DNA from: Lentzea sp. NBRC 102530
GTDB taxonomy: Bacteria > Actinomycetota > Actinomycetes > Mycobacteriales > Pseudonocardiaceae
Assembly (NCBI RefSeq): GCF_030269365.1
Contig: NZ_BSTF01000005.1
Location: 186,001 to 250,000, forward strand
Reading direction: 5' to 3'
DNA: 64,000 bases
Part shown: positions 8,571 to 18,285 of the stretch, one piece after another
How positions within the stretch are numbered: the stretch's first letter is position 1
Layout of the letters: every line of letters begins with the position of its first letter
The notes under the pieces: model-generated
What the model saw: only the letters and a program-made list of their open reading frames with translations
The model's database searches: none
Told to the model about the DNA's origin: nothing
Made by a program: the position numbers and the translations under genes

Positions 8571-10481
8571 ATGCCGGGTCCGCAGACCAGGGGACCGCGC
8601 CGGCCGCTGTCCGTGCGCGGTTCTCGTCCCGCCACCCGGCTGGGCGGCAACAGCAGGGTGCGCATCGCCGTCGGCCGCGTCCTGCTGATCGGCGCGCTGC
8701 TGATCGCGGGCGTCAAGCTCGTCCAGGTGCAGGGCATCCAGGCGGCGGAGCTGTCGCAGCAGGCGCAGAAGCAGCGCACGACGCCGATCGACATCCCCGC
8801 CGAACGCGGCTCGATCCTCGACCGCAACGGCAACCAGCTCGCGTTCTCGATCGAGGTGCGCGCGCTGTACGTCCTGCCGCAGCGCGCCCGCAAGACGTGG
8901 GACGAGGCGCACGCGAAGGACGCGAAGAAGTACCCCGGCACGTACGAGGACCACGCGCGCGAGATCGCGAAGTTCATGTCGGCGACGCTCGGCCCCGAGG
9001 TCAACGGCGAGAAGACCGACGAGGAGTCGATCTACCAGCAGCTCGTGCAGGACATCACCTACGAGGTGCTGGCCAGGGAGGCCGAGCCGGCCAAGGCCGC
9101 GAAGATCGTCGAGAAGTTCCCGGCGGACATCGGCTCGGAGTACCGCTCCAAGCGCATCTACCCCAACGGCGACGTGGCCTCGAACATCATCGGCGCGGCG
9201 AACTGGCGCGAGGGCGAGAAGCCGCCGACCGTCCAGGGCATCCTCGGGCTGGAGAACGCGCAGGACAACGTGCTCGCCGGCCGCACCGGCCGCCGCGTGG
9301 TCGACACGATGTCGGGCGACGACACCCTCGTCATCCCGAACACCGAGAAGGAACTCGTCAAGCCGCAGCCCGGCCGCAGCCTCGAGCTGACGATCGACAT
9401 CGACACCCAGTACGCCGTGCAGAGGATGGTCTCCGACTACACCAAGAAGTCGGGTGCGAAGAACGGTTCCGCCGTGGTGCTGGACAGCCGCACCGGCGAG
9501 ATCGTCGCGATGGCCAACGACAAGACGTACGACCCGACGGACTTCGGCAAGGCCACCGAGGACCAGAAGCGCAACACCGCCGTCGCCTACAGCTTCGAGC
9601 CCGGCTCGGTGAACAAGATCGTCACGGCCGCGGCCGCCGTCGAGTACGGCCTGCACAAGCCGGACGACGTGCTCCAGGTGCCGGGGTCGATCAAGGTCGC
9701 CGACCGGACCATCCGCGACGCCTGGAACCACCCGACCGTGCCGATGTCGTTCACCGGCGTGTTCGCGAAGTCCTCGAACGTCGGCACGCTGCTCGCCGCC
9801 CAGGAGGTCGGCCAGGAGCGCTACGCCGAGATGCTGCAGAAGTTCGGTCTCGGCCGCCGCACTCAGTCCGGCGTCCCGGCAGAGGAGGCGGGCCAGGTCC
9901 CGCCGCTCAACCAGTGGTCCGGCTCGACCTTCGGCAACCTGCCGATCGGCCAGGGCCTCTCGATGACGTTGCTGCAGATGACCGGCATGTACCAGGCCAT
10001 CGCGAACGACGGCGTGCGCATCCCGCCGCGGCTGATCCGCGCCGAGATCGGCGAGGAGGGCGCGCGGTCGGAGAAGCAACGGCCCGACGGCGTTCGCGTC
10101 GTGTCGGCGGAGACCGCGAAGACCGTCCGCGACATGTTCCGCTCGGTCACGCAGTCCGACCCGCGCGACGCGAACCAGAACGGCACCGGCAAGCAGGCCG
10201 CGGTGCCCGGCTACCAGGTCGCGGGCAAGACCGGCACGGCGCAGCAGATCGACCAGAACTGCAAGTGCTACTCGCAGTCGCAGTACTGGATCACGTTCGC
10301 CGGGATCCTGCCGGCGGACAACCCGCGCTACGTCGTGGGGATCATGCTGGACGCGCCCACCGGCACCCAGTTCAGCTCGTCGGCGGCGCCGCTGTTCCAC
10401 GACATCGCGACGTTCCTGACGCAGCGGTTCCAGGTGCCGATGTCGGCGGAGCAGACGCCGTTCGTGCAGCTGCAGATGTAG
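8571..10481 (+). CDS. ftsI: division-specific class B penicillin-binding protein
   Basis: A 636-residue transpeptidase (PBP3/PbpB) that cross-links septal peptidoglycan. One membrane segment lies at about residues 28-50, then the PBP dimerisation domain (ERGSILDRNGNQLAFS), then the transpeptidase domain. Catalytic motifs are present: SxxK in FEPGSVNKIV (Ser about 345), SxN in AKSSNVGTL (about 400) and KTGT in AGKTGTAQQ (about 552). There are no PASTA repeats. It starts one base after the ftsL stop. It ends the first segment of the dcw cluster; the following gene is not a cell-wall synthesis gene. Confidence 0.95.
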   Translation: MPGPQTRGPRRPLSVRGSRPATRLGGNSRVRIAVGRVLLIGALLIAGVKLVQVQGIQAAELSQQAQKQRTTPIDIPAERGSILDRNGNQLAFSIEVRALYVLPQRARKTWDEAHAKDAKKYPGTYEDHAREIAKFMSATLGPEVNGEKTDEESIYQQLVQDITYEVLAREAEPAKAAKIVEKFPADIGSEYRSKRIYPNGDVASNIIGAANWREGEKPPTVQGILGLENAQDNVLAGRTGRRVVDTMSGDDTLVIPNTEKELVKPQPGRSLELTIDIDTQYAVQRMVSDYTKKSGAKNGSAVVLDSRTGEIVAMANDKTYDPTDFGKATEDQKRNTAVAYSFEPGSVNKIVTAAAAVEYGLHKPDDVLQVPGSIKVADRTIRDAWNHPTVPMSFTGVFAKSSNVGTLLAAQEVGQERYAEMLQKFGLGRRTQSGVPAEEAGQVPPLNQWSGSTFGNLPIGQGLSMTLLQMTGMYQAIANDGVRIPPRLIRAEIGEEGARSEKQRPDGVRVVSAETAKTVRDMFRSVTQSDPRDANQNGTGKQAAVPGYQVAGKTGTAQQIDQNCKCYSQSQYWITFAGILPADNPRYVVGIMLDAPTGTQFSSSAAPLFHDIATFLTQRFQVPMSAEQTPFVQLQM

Positions 10482-10564
10482 TCAAATGTTATCGGTGAAT
10501 ATCTCGTCGTAATGAGACGCAATCCATCACGTCTAATGCTCCGAAACCGGAGTGGTAAGGCGAG

Positions 10565-11767
10565 ATGGGGTTCGGCGTGCGTTCCTTCGGCATTGCGATC
10601 TTGGCGGGCGTCCTGGCGGTGACGATCATTCCCGCAGCTCAGGCAGATGAGGATCCGTCCGTGGTTGATTCTTTCTGGCTCCACATGAACAGCACGCCGA
10701 CCAGTGAGAAAATGATCTCCGCTGAGGCTCAGCGACGTTCTCACGTTGTTCTGAACGCCTGGGAAAAGGATCTTGCGGCGAAGTTGAAAGCGGCTAATCC
10801 CAAGATCCAGACCTTCGTCTACAAAGATCTTTCTTCCACGCGTGGCTACGCCTGCGAGAACGGCGTCGACGACGTCGATCTCCCCACCGGTGTCGGGTAC
10901 TGCGCGGCCGACCCGTCGTGGTTCCTGACCGACGCCTCGGGCGACCGGTTCGAGTACGACGGCTACGAGGACCACTGGCAGATGGACGTCGGCAACGTCG
11001 AGTACCAGAACGCGTGGGCGGACAACGTCGTGAAGTCGTCGGCCGGTGCGTTCGACGGCGTCTTCATGGACAACGCCCTGTTCGCCTGCGACACCTACCA
11101 CGACGGCGTGTGCCCGGCGAAGTACCCGACCGACGCCGCGATGCGCGACGCCTACCGCTCGATGCTCGCCAACACCCGGCAGAAGTTCGTCGGCGCGGGC
11201 CTCAAGACCGTCGCGAACATGTCGAACGCCCGCCTGCACGACGGCGCGTGGGACAGCTACGTCGAACACCTCGACGGCGGGTTCGACGAGTGGTGGCTGA
11301 CCTTCGGCGACTCCGACCTGCTCTCCGAGTACGCGCAGGGCTGGAGCAGGCAGGTCGAGCAGATCACCGCCAACGAGGCCAAGGGCAAGATCACCTGGGT
11401 GCAGCCGCACCACAGCGGCGCCGAACAGCCGTTCCGCTACGCCTTCGCGAGCTACCTGCTGGCGGCGGGCGAGAACGCGGCGATCTCCGAGATCCAGCAC
11501 ACCGACCGCTACGACGACCCGTCGCAGTGGCGCACCGAGTACGACTGGGACCTCGGCGCCCCGCTCGGCGAGCACTTCGAGATCGCGAAGAACGTGCACC
11601 AGCGCGACTTCGAGTGCGGCACCGTGATCGTCAACGCCAACCGCACCGGCAGCGCCCCGTTCACCGTCCGCCTCGCTGAGACGCAGGTCAACGAGCACGG
11701 CGCGCCGGTGAGCTTCGTGGCCCTGCCCGGCACGACCGGGACGGTGCTGCGCAAGGACGACTGCTAG
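10565..11767 (+). CDS. secreted glycoside-hydrolase-like protein (GHL15 type)
   Basis: A 400-residue protein with a signal peptide (residues about 1-27, cleaved near AQADED). It resembles putative TIM-barrel glycosyl hydrolases of the GHL15 kind: the segment FDGVFMDNALFACDTYHDG has the acidic strand-end pattern of such enzymes, and DEWWLTFGD and KITWVQPHH follow. The substrate is unknown. ATG at 10565 is preceded by a GTAAGGCGAG leader. It sits between ftsI and murE, where no such gene is expected. The promoter region and the first 280 bases are markedly richer in A/T and use codons such as GTT, TCT, AAA and GAA, while the rest returns to genome-like GC; this suggests recombination. Its stop overlaps that of the convergent usp gene by four bases (CTAG). 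Confidence 0.7.
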   Translation: MGFGVRSFGIAILAGVLAVTIIPAAQADEDPSVVDSFWLHMNSTPTSEKMISAEAQRRSHVVLNAWEKDLAAKLKAANPKIQTFVYKDLSSTRGYACENGVDDVDLPTGVGYCAADPSWFLTDASGDRFEYDGYEDHWQMDVGNVEYQNAWADNVVKSSAGAFDGVFMDNALFACDTYHDGVCPAKYPTDAAMRDAYRSMLANTRQKFVGAGLKTVANMSNARLHDGAWDSYVEHLDGGFDEWWLTFGDSDLLSEYAQGWSRQVEQITANEAKGKITWVQPHHSGAEQPFRYAFASYLLAAGENAAISEIQHTDRYDDPSQWRTEYDWDLGAPLGEHFEIAKNVHQRDFECGTVIVNANRTGSAPFTVRLAETQVNEHGAPVSFVALPGTTGTVLRKDDC

Positions 11768-12564
11768 TCGCCTGTCGGCTCCGCCCGCGCGACCAGCACC
11801 GGGCACGACGCGTGGTGCAGCGCGGCCCGCGTGACCAGCCCGACCCCGTCGTGCTGTCCGCCGCGTCCCACCACGACGAGGTCGGAGTCCAGCGACGCGA
11901 GCGACTCGTGCGGGTGCCGCGCCTCCACCCGCACCTCGGGCGTCAGCTCGGGAGCCGTCGTCCGCAGGAACAACACGGCCCGGCGCACCGCGGCCTCGTC
12001 CCGCGGCACCGACGACTCGTGCTGCGCCGGCAGGTGGACGTGCAGCAACCGCAGCCGCGCTCGGCGGGTGCGGCAGAGCTCGACCGCGCGCCGCAGCACG
12101 ACCGGGTCCTCGCACCCGCCGACGGCAGCGGTGACCCAGCCGTGTTCGCCGCGGATCGCCTCAGGCCGTCCGCGCACCACCACGACCCCGCACCGCGCGC
12201 GGCGCAACACCGGCAGGACGAGGGATCCCAGACCCAGGCCGCGGTGCTGTTCTCCCTTGCACCCCAAGACCAAGATCGCGCTCGAATCCGACGCCCCCAC
12301 CAGTGCGGCCACCGGGTCGTCACCACTGGGGCGGAAGTGGGCGGTGAGCATCGGCAGTCGTTCCAGGACCTTCTGGACCGTCGTGTCGCCGGGGTCCGCG
12401 AGGTACACCTGGAGGTCCGTCCTCAGTGACCACGCGTGCCGCGCGGCCCACTCGAACGCCTGGTAGGCGAATTCGGAGGTGTCCACCCCCACCGTGACGG
12501 ACCTGCTGAAATCCGGTGCCCAGAACGAGAACCTCCTGGGTTCCACCGCCGTGCGTGTTCTCAT
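11764..12564 (-). CDS. tandem universal stress protein (UspA family)
   Basis: A 266-residue protein with two UspA domains (about residues 20-130 and 140-260). The first opens VTVGVDTSEFAYQAFEWAARHA and closes with VLPVLRRARCGVVVVRG; the second ends VTRAALHHASCPVLVAR. The nucleotide-binding G-2x-G-9x-G(S/T) motif is only partly kept (GCKGEQHRGLGLGS in the first domain), so ATP binding is uncertain. ATG at 12564 follows GGAGG by six bases. It is transcribed against the dcw direction and overlaps the preceding gene tail to tail. Confidence 0.85.
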   Translation of the reverse strand: MRTRTAVEPRRFSFWAPDFSRSVTVGVDTSEFAYQAFEWAARHAWSLRTDLQVYLADPGDTTVQKVLERLPMLTAHFRPSGDDPVAALVGASDSSAILVLGCKGEQHRGLGLGSLVLPVLRRARCGVVVVRGRPEAIRGEHGWVTAAVGGCEDPVVLRRAVELCRTRRARLRLLHVHLPAQHESSVPRDEAAVRRAVLFLRTTAPELTPEVRVEARHPHESLASLDSDLVVVGRGGQHDGVGLVTRAALHHASCPVLVARAEPTGD

Positions 12565-12761
12565 CGCCGCCTCCTGCCGCGCTCTACCTCACCGCAGCCG
12601 GAGCAGGGCTTGCAGGGCCGGAAGTCACAAGGCGGGCAGGAACTTGTTCGGCCGGACGGGCTCGCTCACGCAGACCAGCGCACACGGCCACCCGAACGGC
12701 GCAGAGCCGCTGATCATCACCCGAACGCCAACGCGCCGCTCGGCCACTGCGCGCAGGCCGG

Positions 12762-12777
12762 TAGCCTCTCGCCCGTG
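12762..12777 (+). promoter_or_regulatory. leaderless promoter of murE
   Basis: TAGCCT (12762-12767), seven bases, then GTG (12775). No Shine-Dalgarno site is present. This arrangement indicates a transcript that starts at the start codon and gives the second dcw segment its own promoter. Confidence 0.55.
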
Positions 12778-14301
12778 CCTGCCAAGCTCGAGGGCAAGGT
12801 CGCGACCGCCCCGCCCCGCCCCACTGCCATCCGCCCTGCTTCCGTGGCTGCTCTCGCCGCGGTCGCCGACGTGCACCTGACCAGGCCAGCGCATGCCGAC
12901 GTCCAGGTGACAGGGGTAACTCTGCGTGCTCAGCACGTGGTCGCCGGAGACCTCTACGCCGCGCTGCCCGGCGCGCACGTCCACGGTGCCGACTTCGCCG
13001 ACCAGGCGATCGCGAACGGCGCCGTCGCGGTGCTGACGGACGAGGCCGGTGCCGCGCGCGACTCCCTCAAAGACGTGCCCGTGCTGATCCACCCGCGCCC
13101 TCGCGAGGTCGTGGGGCTGCTCGCCGCGCACGTCTACGGGCAGCCGTCGCAGAAGATCAAGCTGTGGGGGGTCACCGGCACGTCCGGCAAGACCACCACC
13201 ACGTACATGATCGAGTCGGTGCTGCGCGCCGCCGGGAAGCACACGGGCCTGATCGGCACCGTCGGCACCCGGATCGGCAGCGAGCAGCTCGGCAGCTCGC
13301 ACACCACGCCCGAGGCGCCGGACCTGCAGGCGTTGTTCGCGGTGATGGTCGAGCGCGGCGTCACCGACGTGGCGATGGAGGTGTCGAGCCACGCGCTGCA
13401 CATGGGCCGCGTCGCCGCCACCGAGTTCGAGATCGGCGCGTTCACGAACCTCAGCCAGGACCACCTCGACTTCCACGCCGACATGGAGGAGTACTTCCAG
13501 GTCAAGGCGCAGCTGTTCGACGGCCGCGCGCGCAAGGAGGTCGTCTGCGTCGACGGCGAGTGGGGTCCGCGGTTGGTCAAGGAGAACACCGTCACCGTCG
13601 CCTCGACCACCGACGCGGACTGGACCGCGAGCGACGTCGAGGTCAGCGCGACCGGTGAGCAGACGTTCACCGCGCACGGCCCGGACGGCGACCTCCGGAT
13701 CCACCTGCCGCTCGCGGGCAGCTTCAACATCACGAACGCGCTGCTGGCGATCGCCTGCCTGCACCTCGAGGGCATCAGCGGCGAAGCCATCGCGGAAGGC
13801 CTCGCGAACGTCCAGGTGCCCGGCCGCATGCAGCGCGTCGACGAGGGCCAGGACTTCACCGCGGTGGTCGACTACTCGCACAAGCCCGCCGCCGTCGCGC
13901 TCGCGCTGGACGCGGTCAGGGCCAAGACCGACGGCCGCGTGATCGTCGTGCTCGGCTGCGGTGGCGACCGGGACCGCGCGAAGCGCCCCCTGATGGGTGA
14001 GGCCGCCGCGCAACGGGCCGAGGTGTTGATCATCACCGATGACAACCCGAGGAGCGAAGACGCGTCCTCCATTCGGGCCGCCATGCTCGAAGGGGCGCTC
14101 GCCACCGAGAACCGGGGCGAGGTGCTGGAGATCGGCGACCGGAGGCTCGCGATCGAGAAGGCCGTCGAGCTCGCACATCCGGGTGACGTCGTCGTCGTGG
14201 CGGGCAAGGGACACGAGACGGGACAAGAGATCGCCGGCGTGATCCATCCGTTCTCGGACGTCGAGACGCTGACCGCCGCGATCAGAGAGGCGCACCGTTG
14301 A
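12775..14301 (+). CDS. murE: UDP-MurNAc-L-Ala-D-Glu--meso-DAP ligase
   Basis: A 508-residue Mur ligase that adds meso-diaminopimelate to UDP-MurNAc-dipeptide using ATP. The P-loop GVTGTSGKTTTT lies at about residue 133. The central domain contains EVSSHALHMGR, and the carbamylated lysine region is EEYFQVKAQLF. The DNPR motif that selects meso-DAP over lysine is at about residue 423 (ITDDNPRSEDA). The GTG at 12775 is chosen because it gives the usual length and sits at leaderless spacing from TAGCCT; the longer upstream frame overlaps the usp promoter. It overlaps murF at the stop (TTGA). Confidence 0.95.
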   Translation: MPAKLEGKVATAPPRPTAIRPASVAALAAVADVHLTRPAHADVQVTGVTLRAQHVVAGDLYAALPGAHVHGADFADQAIANGAVAVLTDEAGAARDSLKDVPVLIHPRPREVVGLLAAHVYGQPSQKIKLWGVTGTSGKTTTTYMIESVLRAAGKHTGLIGTVGTRIGSEQLGSSHTTPEAPDLQALFAVMVERGVTDVAMEVSSHALHMGRVAATEFEIGAFTNLSQDHLDFHADMEEYFQVKAQLFDGRARKEVVCVDGEWGPRLVKENTVTVASTTDADWTASDVEVSATGEQTFTAHGPDGDLRIHLPLAGSFNITNALLAIACLHLEGISGEAIAEGLANVQVPGRMQRVDEGQDFTAVVDYSHKPAAVALALDAVRAKTDGRVIVVLGCGGDRDRAKRPLMGEAAAQRAEVLIITDDNPRSEDASSIRAAMLEGALATENRGEVLEIGDRRLAIEKAVELAHPGDVVVVAGKGHETGQEIAGVIHPFSDVETLTAAIREAHR

Positions 14302-15758
14302 TCGCACTCACGCTCGCCGAGATCGCAGAGGTCGTCGGCGGACGGTTGCACGCGACCGATGGCAGTCCGGTGGTCACCGGCACCATCGAGTTCGACACGC
14401 GCAAGGTCACCGAGGGGGGCCTCTTCCTGGCGCTGCCCGGTGAACGCGTGGACGGCCACGACTTCGCCGCCCAGGCCGTCGCCTCGGGCGCCGCCGGGGT
14501 GCTGGCGGGCCGCGAGGTCGACGCGCCGTCGGTGATCGCGCCGCCCGTGCAGGCCAGGCACACCAACGCCTACGTGCTCGCCGGGGACAAGACCGGCGAG
14601 GGCGCGGCGGTGCTGGAGGCGCTGGCCAAGCTCGCGCGGTACGTCACGGACCGCCTGAAGGACCTCACGGTCGTCGGCATCACCGGTTCGGCGGGCAAGA
14701 CGTCCACCAAGGACCTCATCGCCCAGGTGCTGAGCCCGGTCGGCGAGACGATCGCCCCGCCCGGTTCGTTCAACAACGAGCTCGGCCACCCGTGGACGGC
14801 ACTGAGGGCCACTGAGGACACGAAGTTCCTCGTGCTGGAGCTGTCCGCGCGCGGCGTAGGCCACATCGCGAACCTGTGCGAGGTCGCGCCGCCGAGGTTC
14901 GGCGCCGTGCTCAACGTCGGCACCGCACACCTCAGCGAGTTCGGCTCGCGCGAGGGCATCGCGCAGGGCAAGGGCGAGCTGGTCGAGTCGTTGCCGGAAG
15001 ACGGCGTCGCGATCCTGAACGCCGACGACCCGCTGGTCGCGGGCATGGCGAGCCGCACGAAGGCCAAGGTCGTGCTGGTCGGTGAGAGCGCGAACGCGCA
15101 CGTCCGCGCCGTCGACATCGAACTCGACGAGCAGGCCCGCGCGAGCTTCACGCTGAAGACCGCGCAGGGCGAGGCCCGCGTCCAGCTCACGCTGAGCGGT
15201 GAGCACCAGGTCGGCAACGCCCTGGTCGCCGCCGCGATCGCGCTCGAACTGGGTGCCACGCCGGAAGAGGTGGCGCAGCGACTGGGCGCCGCGGAACGGG
15301 TTTCCGCGCACCGCATGGTGATCACCGAACGCGCGGACGGCGTGACGGTGATCGACGACGCCTACAACGCGAACCCCGACTCGGTGCGCGCGGCGTTGAA
15401 GTCGCTCGCCTCGATCGCGCGCGCCACGACGCCCGCCCGCCGCAGCTGGGCCGTCCTCGGCCCGATGGCGGAACTGGGCGACGACGCGGTGCGCGAGCAC
15501 GACGAGATCGGCCGTCTGGTGGTGCGCCTGGACATCAGCAAGCTGGTCGTGGTCGGTGACCCGGCCCGCGCGATGCACCAGGGTGCGCACCTGGAAGGAT
15601 CTTGGGGAGACGAATCCGTCCTGGTGCCGGACGCGGACGCGGCCATCGCGTTGCTCTCGGGGGAAGTCCGGCCCGGTGACGTAGTGCTGGTCAAGGCATC
15701 CAACGCCTACCGCCTGTGGCGCATCGCCGAGGCCCTGCTGGAGGCAGGAACCAAGTGA
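14298..15758 (+). CDS. murF: UDP-MurNAc-tripeptide--D-Ala-D-Ala ligase
   Basis: A 486-residue Mur ligase that adds D-Ala-D-Ala, completing the cytoplasmic UDP-MurNAc-pentapeptide. The P-loop is [15 protein letters not shown] (about residue 130). [10 protein letters not shown] is the MurF-typical motif, and the C-terminal domain contains [13 protein letters not shown]. Translation starts at TTG (14298) that overlaps the murE stop in TTGA, a coupled start. The stop overlaps mraY in GTGA. Confidence 0.95.
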   Translation: MIALTLAEIAEVVGGRLHATDGSPVVTGTIEFDTRKVTEGGLFLALPGERVDGHDFAAQAVASGAAGVLAGREVDAPSVIAPPVQARHTNAYVLAGDKTGEGAAVLEALAKLARYVTDRLKDLTVVGITGSAGKTSTKDLIAQVLSPVGETIAPPGSFNNELGHPWTALRATEDTKFLVLELSARGVGHIANLCEVAPPRFGAVLNVGTAHLSEFGSREGIAQGKGELVESLPEDGVAILNADDPLVAGMASRTKAKVVLVGESANAHVRAVDIELDEQARASFTLKTAQGEARVQLTLSGEHQVGNALVAAAIALELGATPEEVAQRLGAAERVSAHRMVITERADGVTVIDDAYNANPDSVRAALKSLASIARATTPARRSWAVLGPMAELGDDAVREHDEIGRLVVRLDISKLVVVGDPARAMHQGAHLEGSWGDESVLVPDADAAIALLSGEVRPGDVVLVKASNAYRLWRIAEALLEAGTK

Positions 15759-16840
15759 AGAGCATTCTGATCGCGGCCGCGATCGCACTCGCGGTGTCCA
15801 TCCTGCTGACGCCTTACCTGATCAAGGTCTTCTCGAGGCAGGGCTTCGGCCAGGAGATCCGCGAGGACGGTCCGCAGCACCACAAGACCAAGCGCGGCAC
15901 GCCGACCATGGGCGGTCTCGCCATCCTGGTCGCGATGTGGGCCGGCTACCTCGGCACGCACCTCGTGAACTCGATGTCGGCGTCGGCGTCGGGGCAGACC
16001 CCGACGGCGTCCGGCCTGCTCGTGCTGATGCTGACGACGTCGCTGGGCCTGGTCGGCTTCCTCGACGACTTCATCAAGATCCGCAAGGCCCGCAACCTGG
16101 GCCTGAACAAGACGGCGAAGCTGGTCGGCCAGTTCATCGCGACCATCACGTTCGCGATCCTGGTGCTCCAGTTCCCGAACAAGGAAGGCCTGACGCCCGC
16201 GTCGGTCAACCTGTCGTTCGTGCGCGACCTCCCGGTGGTCTCGTTCGGCGTCATCGGGTTCATCGTGTTCTGTTACGGCATGGTCGCCGCGTGGTCGAAC
16301 GCGGTGAACCTGACCGACGGTCTGGACGGCCTCGCCGGCGGTTCGTCGGCGATGGTGTTCGGCACGTACGTCGTCATCTCGTTCTGGCAGTTCCGCTACA
16401 ACTGCTCGAGCTACGCCGTGGCCGGGTGTTACGACGTCCGCGACCCGCTGGACCTCGCGGTGATCGCCGCGGCGGCGATGGCGGGCTGCATCGGCTTCCT
16501 CTGGTGGAACGCCGCTCCGGCCAAGATCTTCATGGGTGACACCGGGTCGCTCGCGCTCGGCGGCCTCGTCGCCGGTCTCGCGATCGCCACCCGCACCGAG
16601 CTGCTGATGATCGTCATCGGTGGTCTGTTCGTGGTCGAGGCCCTGTCGGTGGCGTTGCAGGTCGCGGTCTTCCGCACCTCACGACGGCGCCTGTTCCGGA
16701 TGGCCCCGTTCCACCACCACTTCGAGCTGGCGGGCTGGGCGGAGACCACGGTCATCATCCGGTTCTGGTTGATGGCCGGCATCTGCTGCATGTTCGGGCT
16801 CGGCGTGTTCTACAGCGAGTGGCTGACGGGCGGTTTCTGA
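15755..16840 (+). CDS. mraY: phospho-MurNAc-pentapeptide translocase
   Basis: A 361-residue polytopic membrane enzyme (about ten segments) that transfers phospho-MurNAc-pentapeptide to undecaprenyl phosphate to make lipid I. Signature motifs are [16 protein letters not shown] (about residues 34-49), [24 protein letters not shown] and the catalytic cytoplasmic loop [13 protein letters not shown] near the C-terminus. GTG at 15755 overlaps the murF stop. It lies in the normal dcw position between murF and murD. Confidence 0.95.
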   Translation: MKSILIAAAIALAVSILLTPYLIKVFSRQGFGQEIREDGPQHHKTKRGTPTMGGLAILVAMWAGYLGTHLVNSMSASASGQTPTASGLLVLMLTTSLGLVGFLDDFIKIRKARNLGLNKTAKLVGQFIATITFAILVLQFPNKEGLTPASVNLSFVRDLPVVSFGVIGFIVFCYGMVAAWSNAVNLTDGLDGLAGGSSAMVFGTYVVISFWQFRYNCSSYAVAGCYDVRDPLDLAVIAAAAMAGCIGFLWWNAAPAKIFMGDTGSLALGGLVAGLAIATRTELLMIVIGGLFVVEALSVALQVAVFRTSRRRLFRMAPFHHHFELAGWAETTVIIRFWLMAGICCMFGLGVFYSEWLTGGF

Positions 16841-16844
16841 GACG

Positions 16845-18218
16845 ATGACCAAGCTGGCCGGATCGAAAGTGCTGGTCGCCGGTGCTGGAGTGACCGGCCG
16901 GTCCGCCGCGGAGGCGTTGCTCGCGGCGGGCGCCGAGGTCGTGGTGACGGACTCGTCAGCCGAACGCCTCGGCGCGTTGGAGACGCTGCTCGAAGGCGTG
17001 GAACTGGTGCCCGGCCTGGTGGAACCGCCGGCCGGCACCTCCCTCGTCGTCACGAGCCCCGGTTGGCAGCCGTCGAGCCCGCTGCTCGCGGCCGCCGCCT
17101 CCGCGGGCATCGAGGTCATCGGCGACGTCGAACTGGCGTGGCGGATGGGCACCGAACTGGCCGACCCGCCGGTCTGGCTCGCGGTGACGGGCACCAACGG
17201 CAAGACCACGACCGTCGGCATGCTGGAGTCGATCCTGCACGCCGCCGGTGCCGACGCCGTGGCCTGCGGGAACGTGGGCCTGCCGGTCGTCGACGCACTG
17301 CTGGCGGGCCGTCGCGTGCTCGCCGTCGAACTCTCCAGCTTCCAGCTGCACTGGGCGCCGTCGGTGCGCCCGCAGGCGGGGGCGTTGCTCAACCTCGCCG
17401 AGGACCACCTGGACTGGCACGGCGGCATGGACGCCTACGCCCAGGCCAAGGCCCAGATCCTCACCGGTGAGGTGGCGATCGGCTGGCTCGAGGACGACCG
17501 CGTGGTCGACCTCCTCGAAGCCGCGCCCGCCCGTGACCGCGTCGGCTTCACCCTGGACGAGCCCGAACGCGGCCAGCTCGGCGTGCGCGACGGCTGGCTG
17601 GTCGACCGGGCGTTCGCCGACGACGAGCCGTTGATCGAGATCGCGAAGATCCGTCCGGCGGGCCCTCCCGGTATCGCGGACGCCCTGGCCGCCACGGCGC
17701 TGGCGCGCGCGTACGGCGTTCCGTCCGAGGCGGTGCGAGAAGGTCTGGAGGCCTTCGAACCGGCCGCGCACCGGGCCGTCCTGGTGACCGTCGACGCCGC
17801 GGACGTGCAGTACGTCAACGACTCGAAGGCGACGAACCCGCACGCCGCGGTGGCGTCGCTGCGGGCGTTCGACAGCGTGGTGTGGATCGCCGGCGGACTG
17901 CTGAAGGGTGCGTCGGTCGAGGACATGGTGCGGTCCGAGGCCCATCGGCTGCGGGCCGCCGTGCTGATCGGGGCTGATCGTCAGGTCATCGCGGAGGCGT
18001 TGGCGAAGCACGCGCCGGACGTGCCGGTGCGGTCGCTCGATCTCGCCGGCGACGAGGACCCGATGCTGGCGACCGTGCGGGCGGCGCAGGAGTTCGCGCA
18101 GTCCGGTGACACGGTCCTGCTGGCTCCGGCGGCGGCCTCGATGGACATGTTCAGCGACTACGCACACCGGGGTCAGGCGTTCACGGACGCTGTGAGGGCA
18201 CTCACGAGCGGTCGGTAG
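16845..18218 (+). CDS. murD: UDP-MurNAc-L-alanine--D-glutamate ligase
   Basis: A 457-residue Mur ligase that adds D-glutamate to UDP-MurNAc-L-Ala. The N-terminal domain starts VLVAGAGVTGRSAAEALLAAGA. The P-loop VTGTNGKTTTVGML is at about residue 115, followed by VELSSFQLHWAP and LNLAEDHLDWHG. The C-terminal domain includes YVNDSKATNPHAAVASL. ATG at 16845 is four bases after the mraY stop. Confidence 0.95.
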   Translation: MTKLAGSKVLVAGAGVTGRSAAEALLAAGAEVVVTDSSAERLGALETLLEGVELVPGLVEPPAGTSLVVTSPGWQPSSPLLAAAASAGIEVIGDVELAWRMGTELADPPVWLAVTGTNGKTTTVGMLESILHAAGADAVACGNVGLPVVDALLAGRRVLAVELSSFQLHWAPSVRPQAGALLNLAEDHLDWHGGMDAYAQAKAQILTGEVAIGWLEDDRVVDLLEAAPARDRVGFTLDEPERGQLGVRDGWLVDRAFADDEPLIEIAKIRPAGPPGIADALAATALARAYGVPSEAVREGLEAFEPAAHRAVLVTVDAADVQYVNDSKATNPHAAVASLRAFDSVVWIAGGLLKGASVEDMVRSEAHRLRAAVLIGADRQVIAEALAKHAPDVPVRSLDLAGDEDPMLATVRAAQEFAQSGDTVLLAPAAASMDMFSDYAHRGQAFTDAVRALTSGR

Positions 18219-18285
18219 GGTGCTAAAGGGGCGACACGCCCCAGGAATCCCCGTTCGAGCGCTTGACACAGGAGACGATGATCTG

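Noticed and set aside
6837-10400. 1187-codon minus-strand frame opposite rsmH-ftsL-ftsI
   Set aside because: Composition is a mirror of the sense genes (runs of Arg, Leu, Asp, Val), and it spans three conserved genes and their overlaps. It is an antisense shadow.
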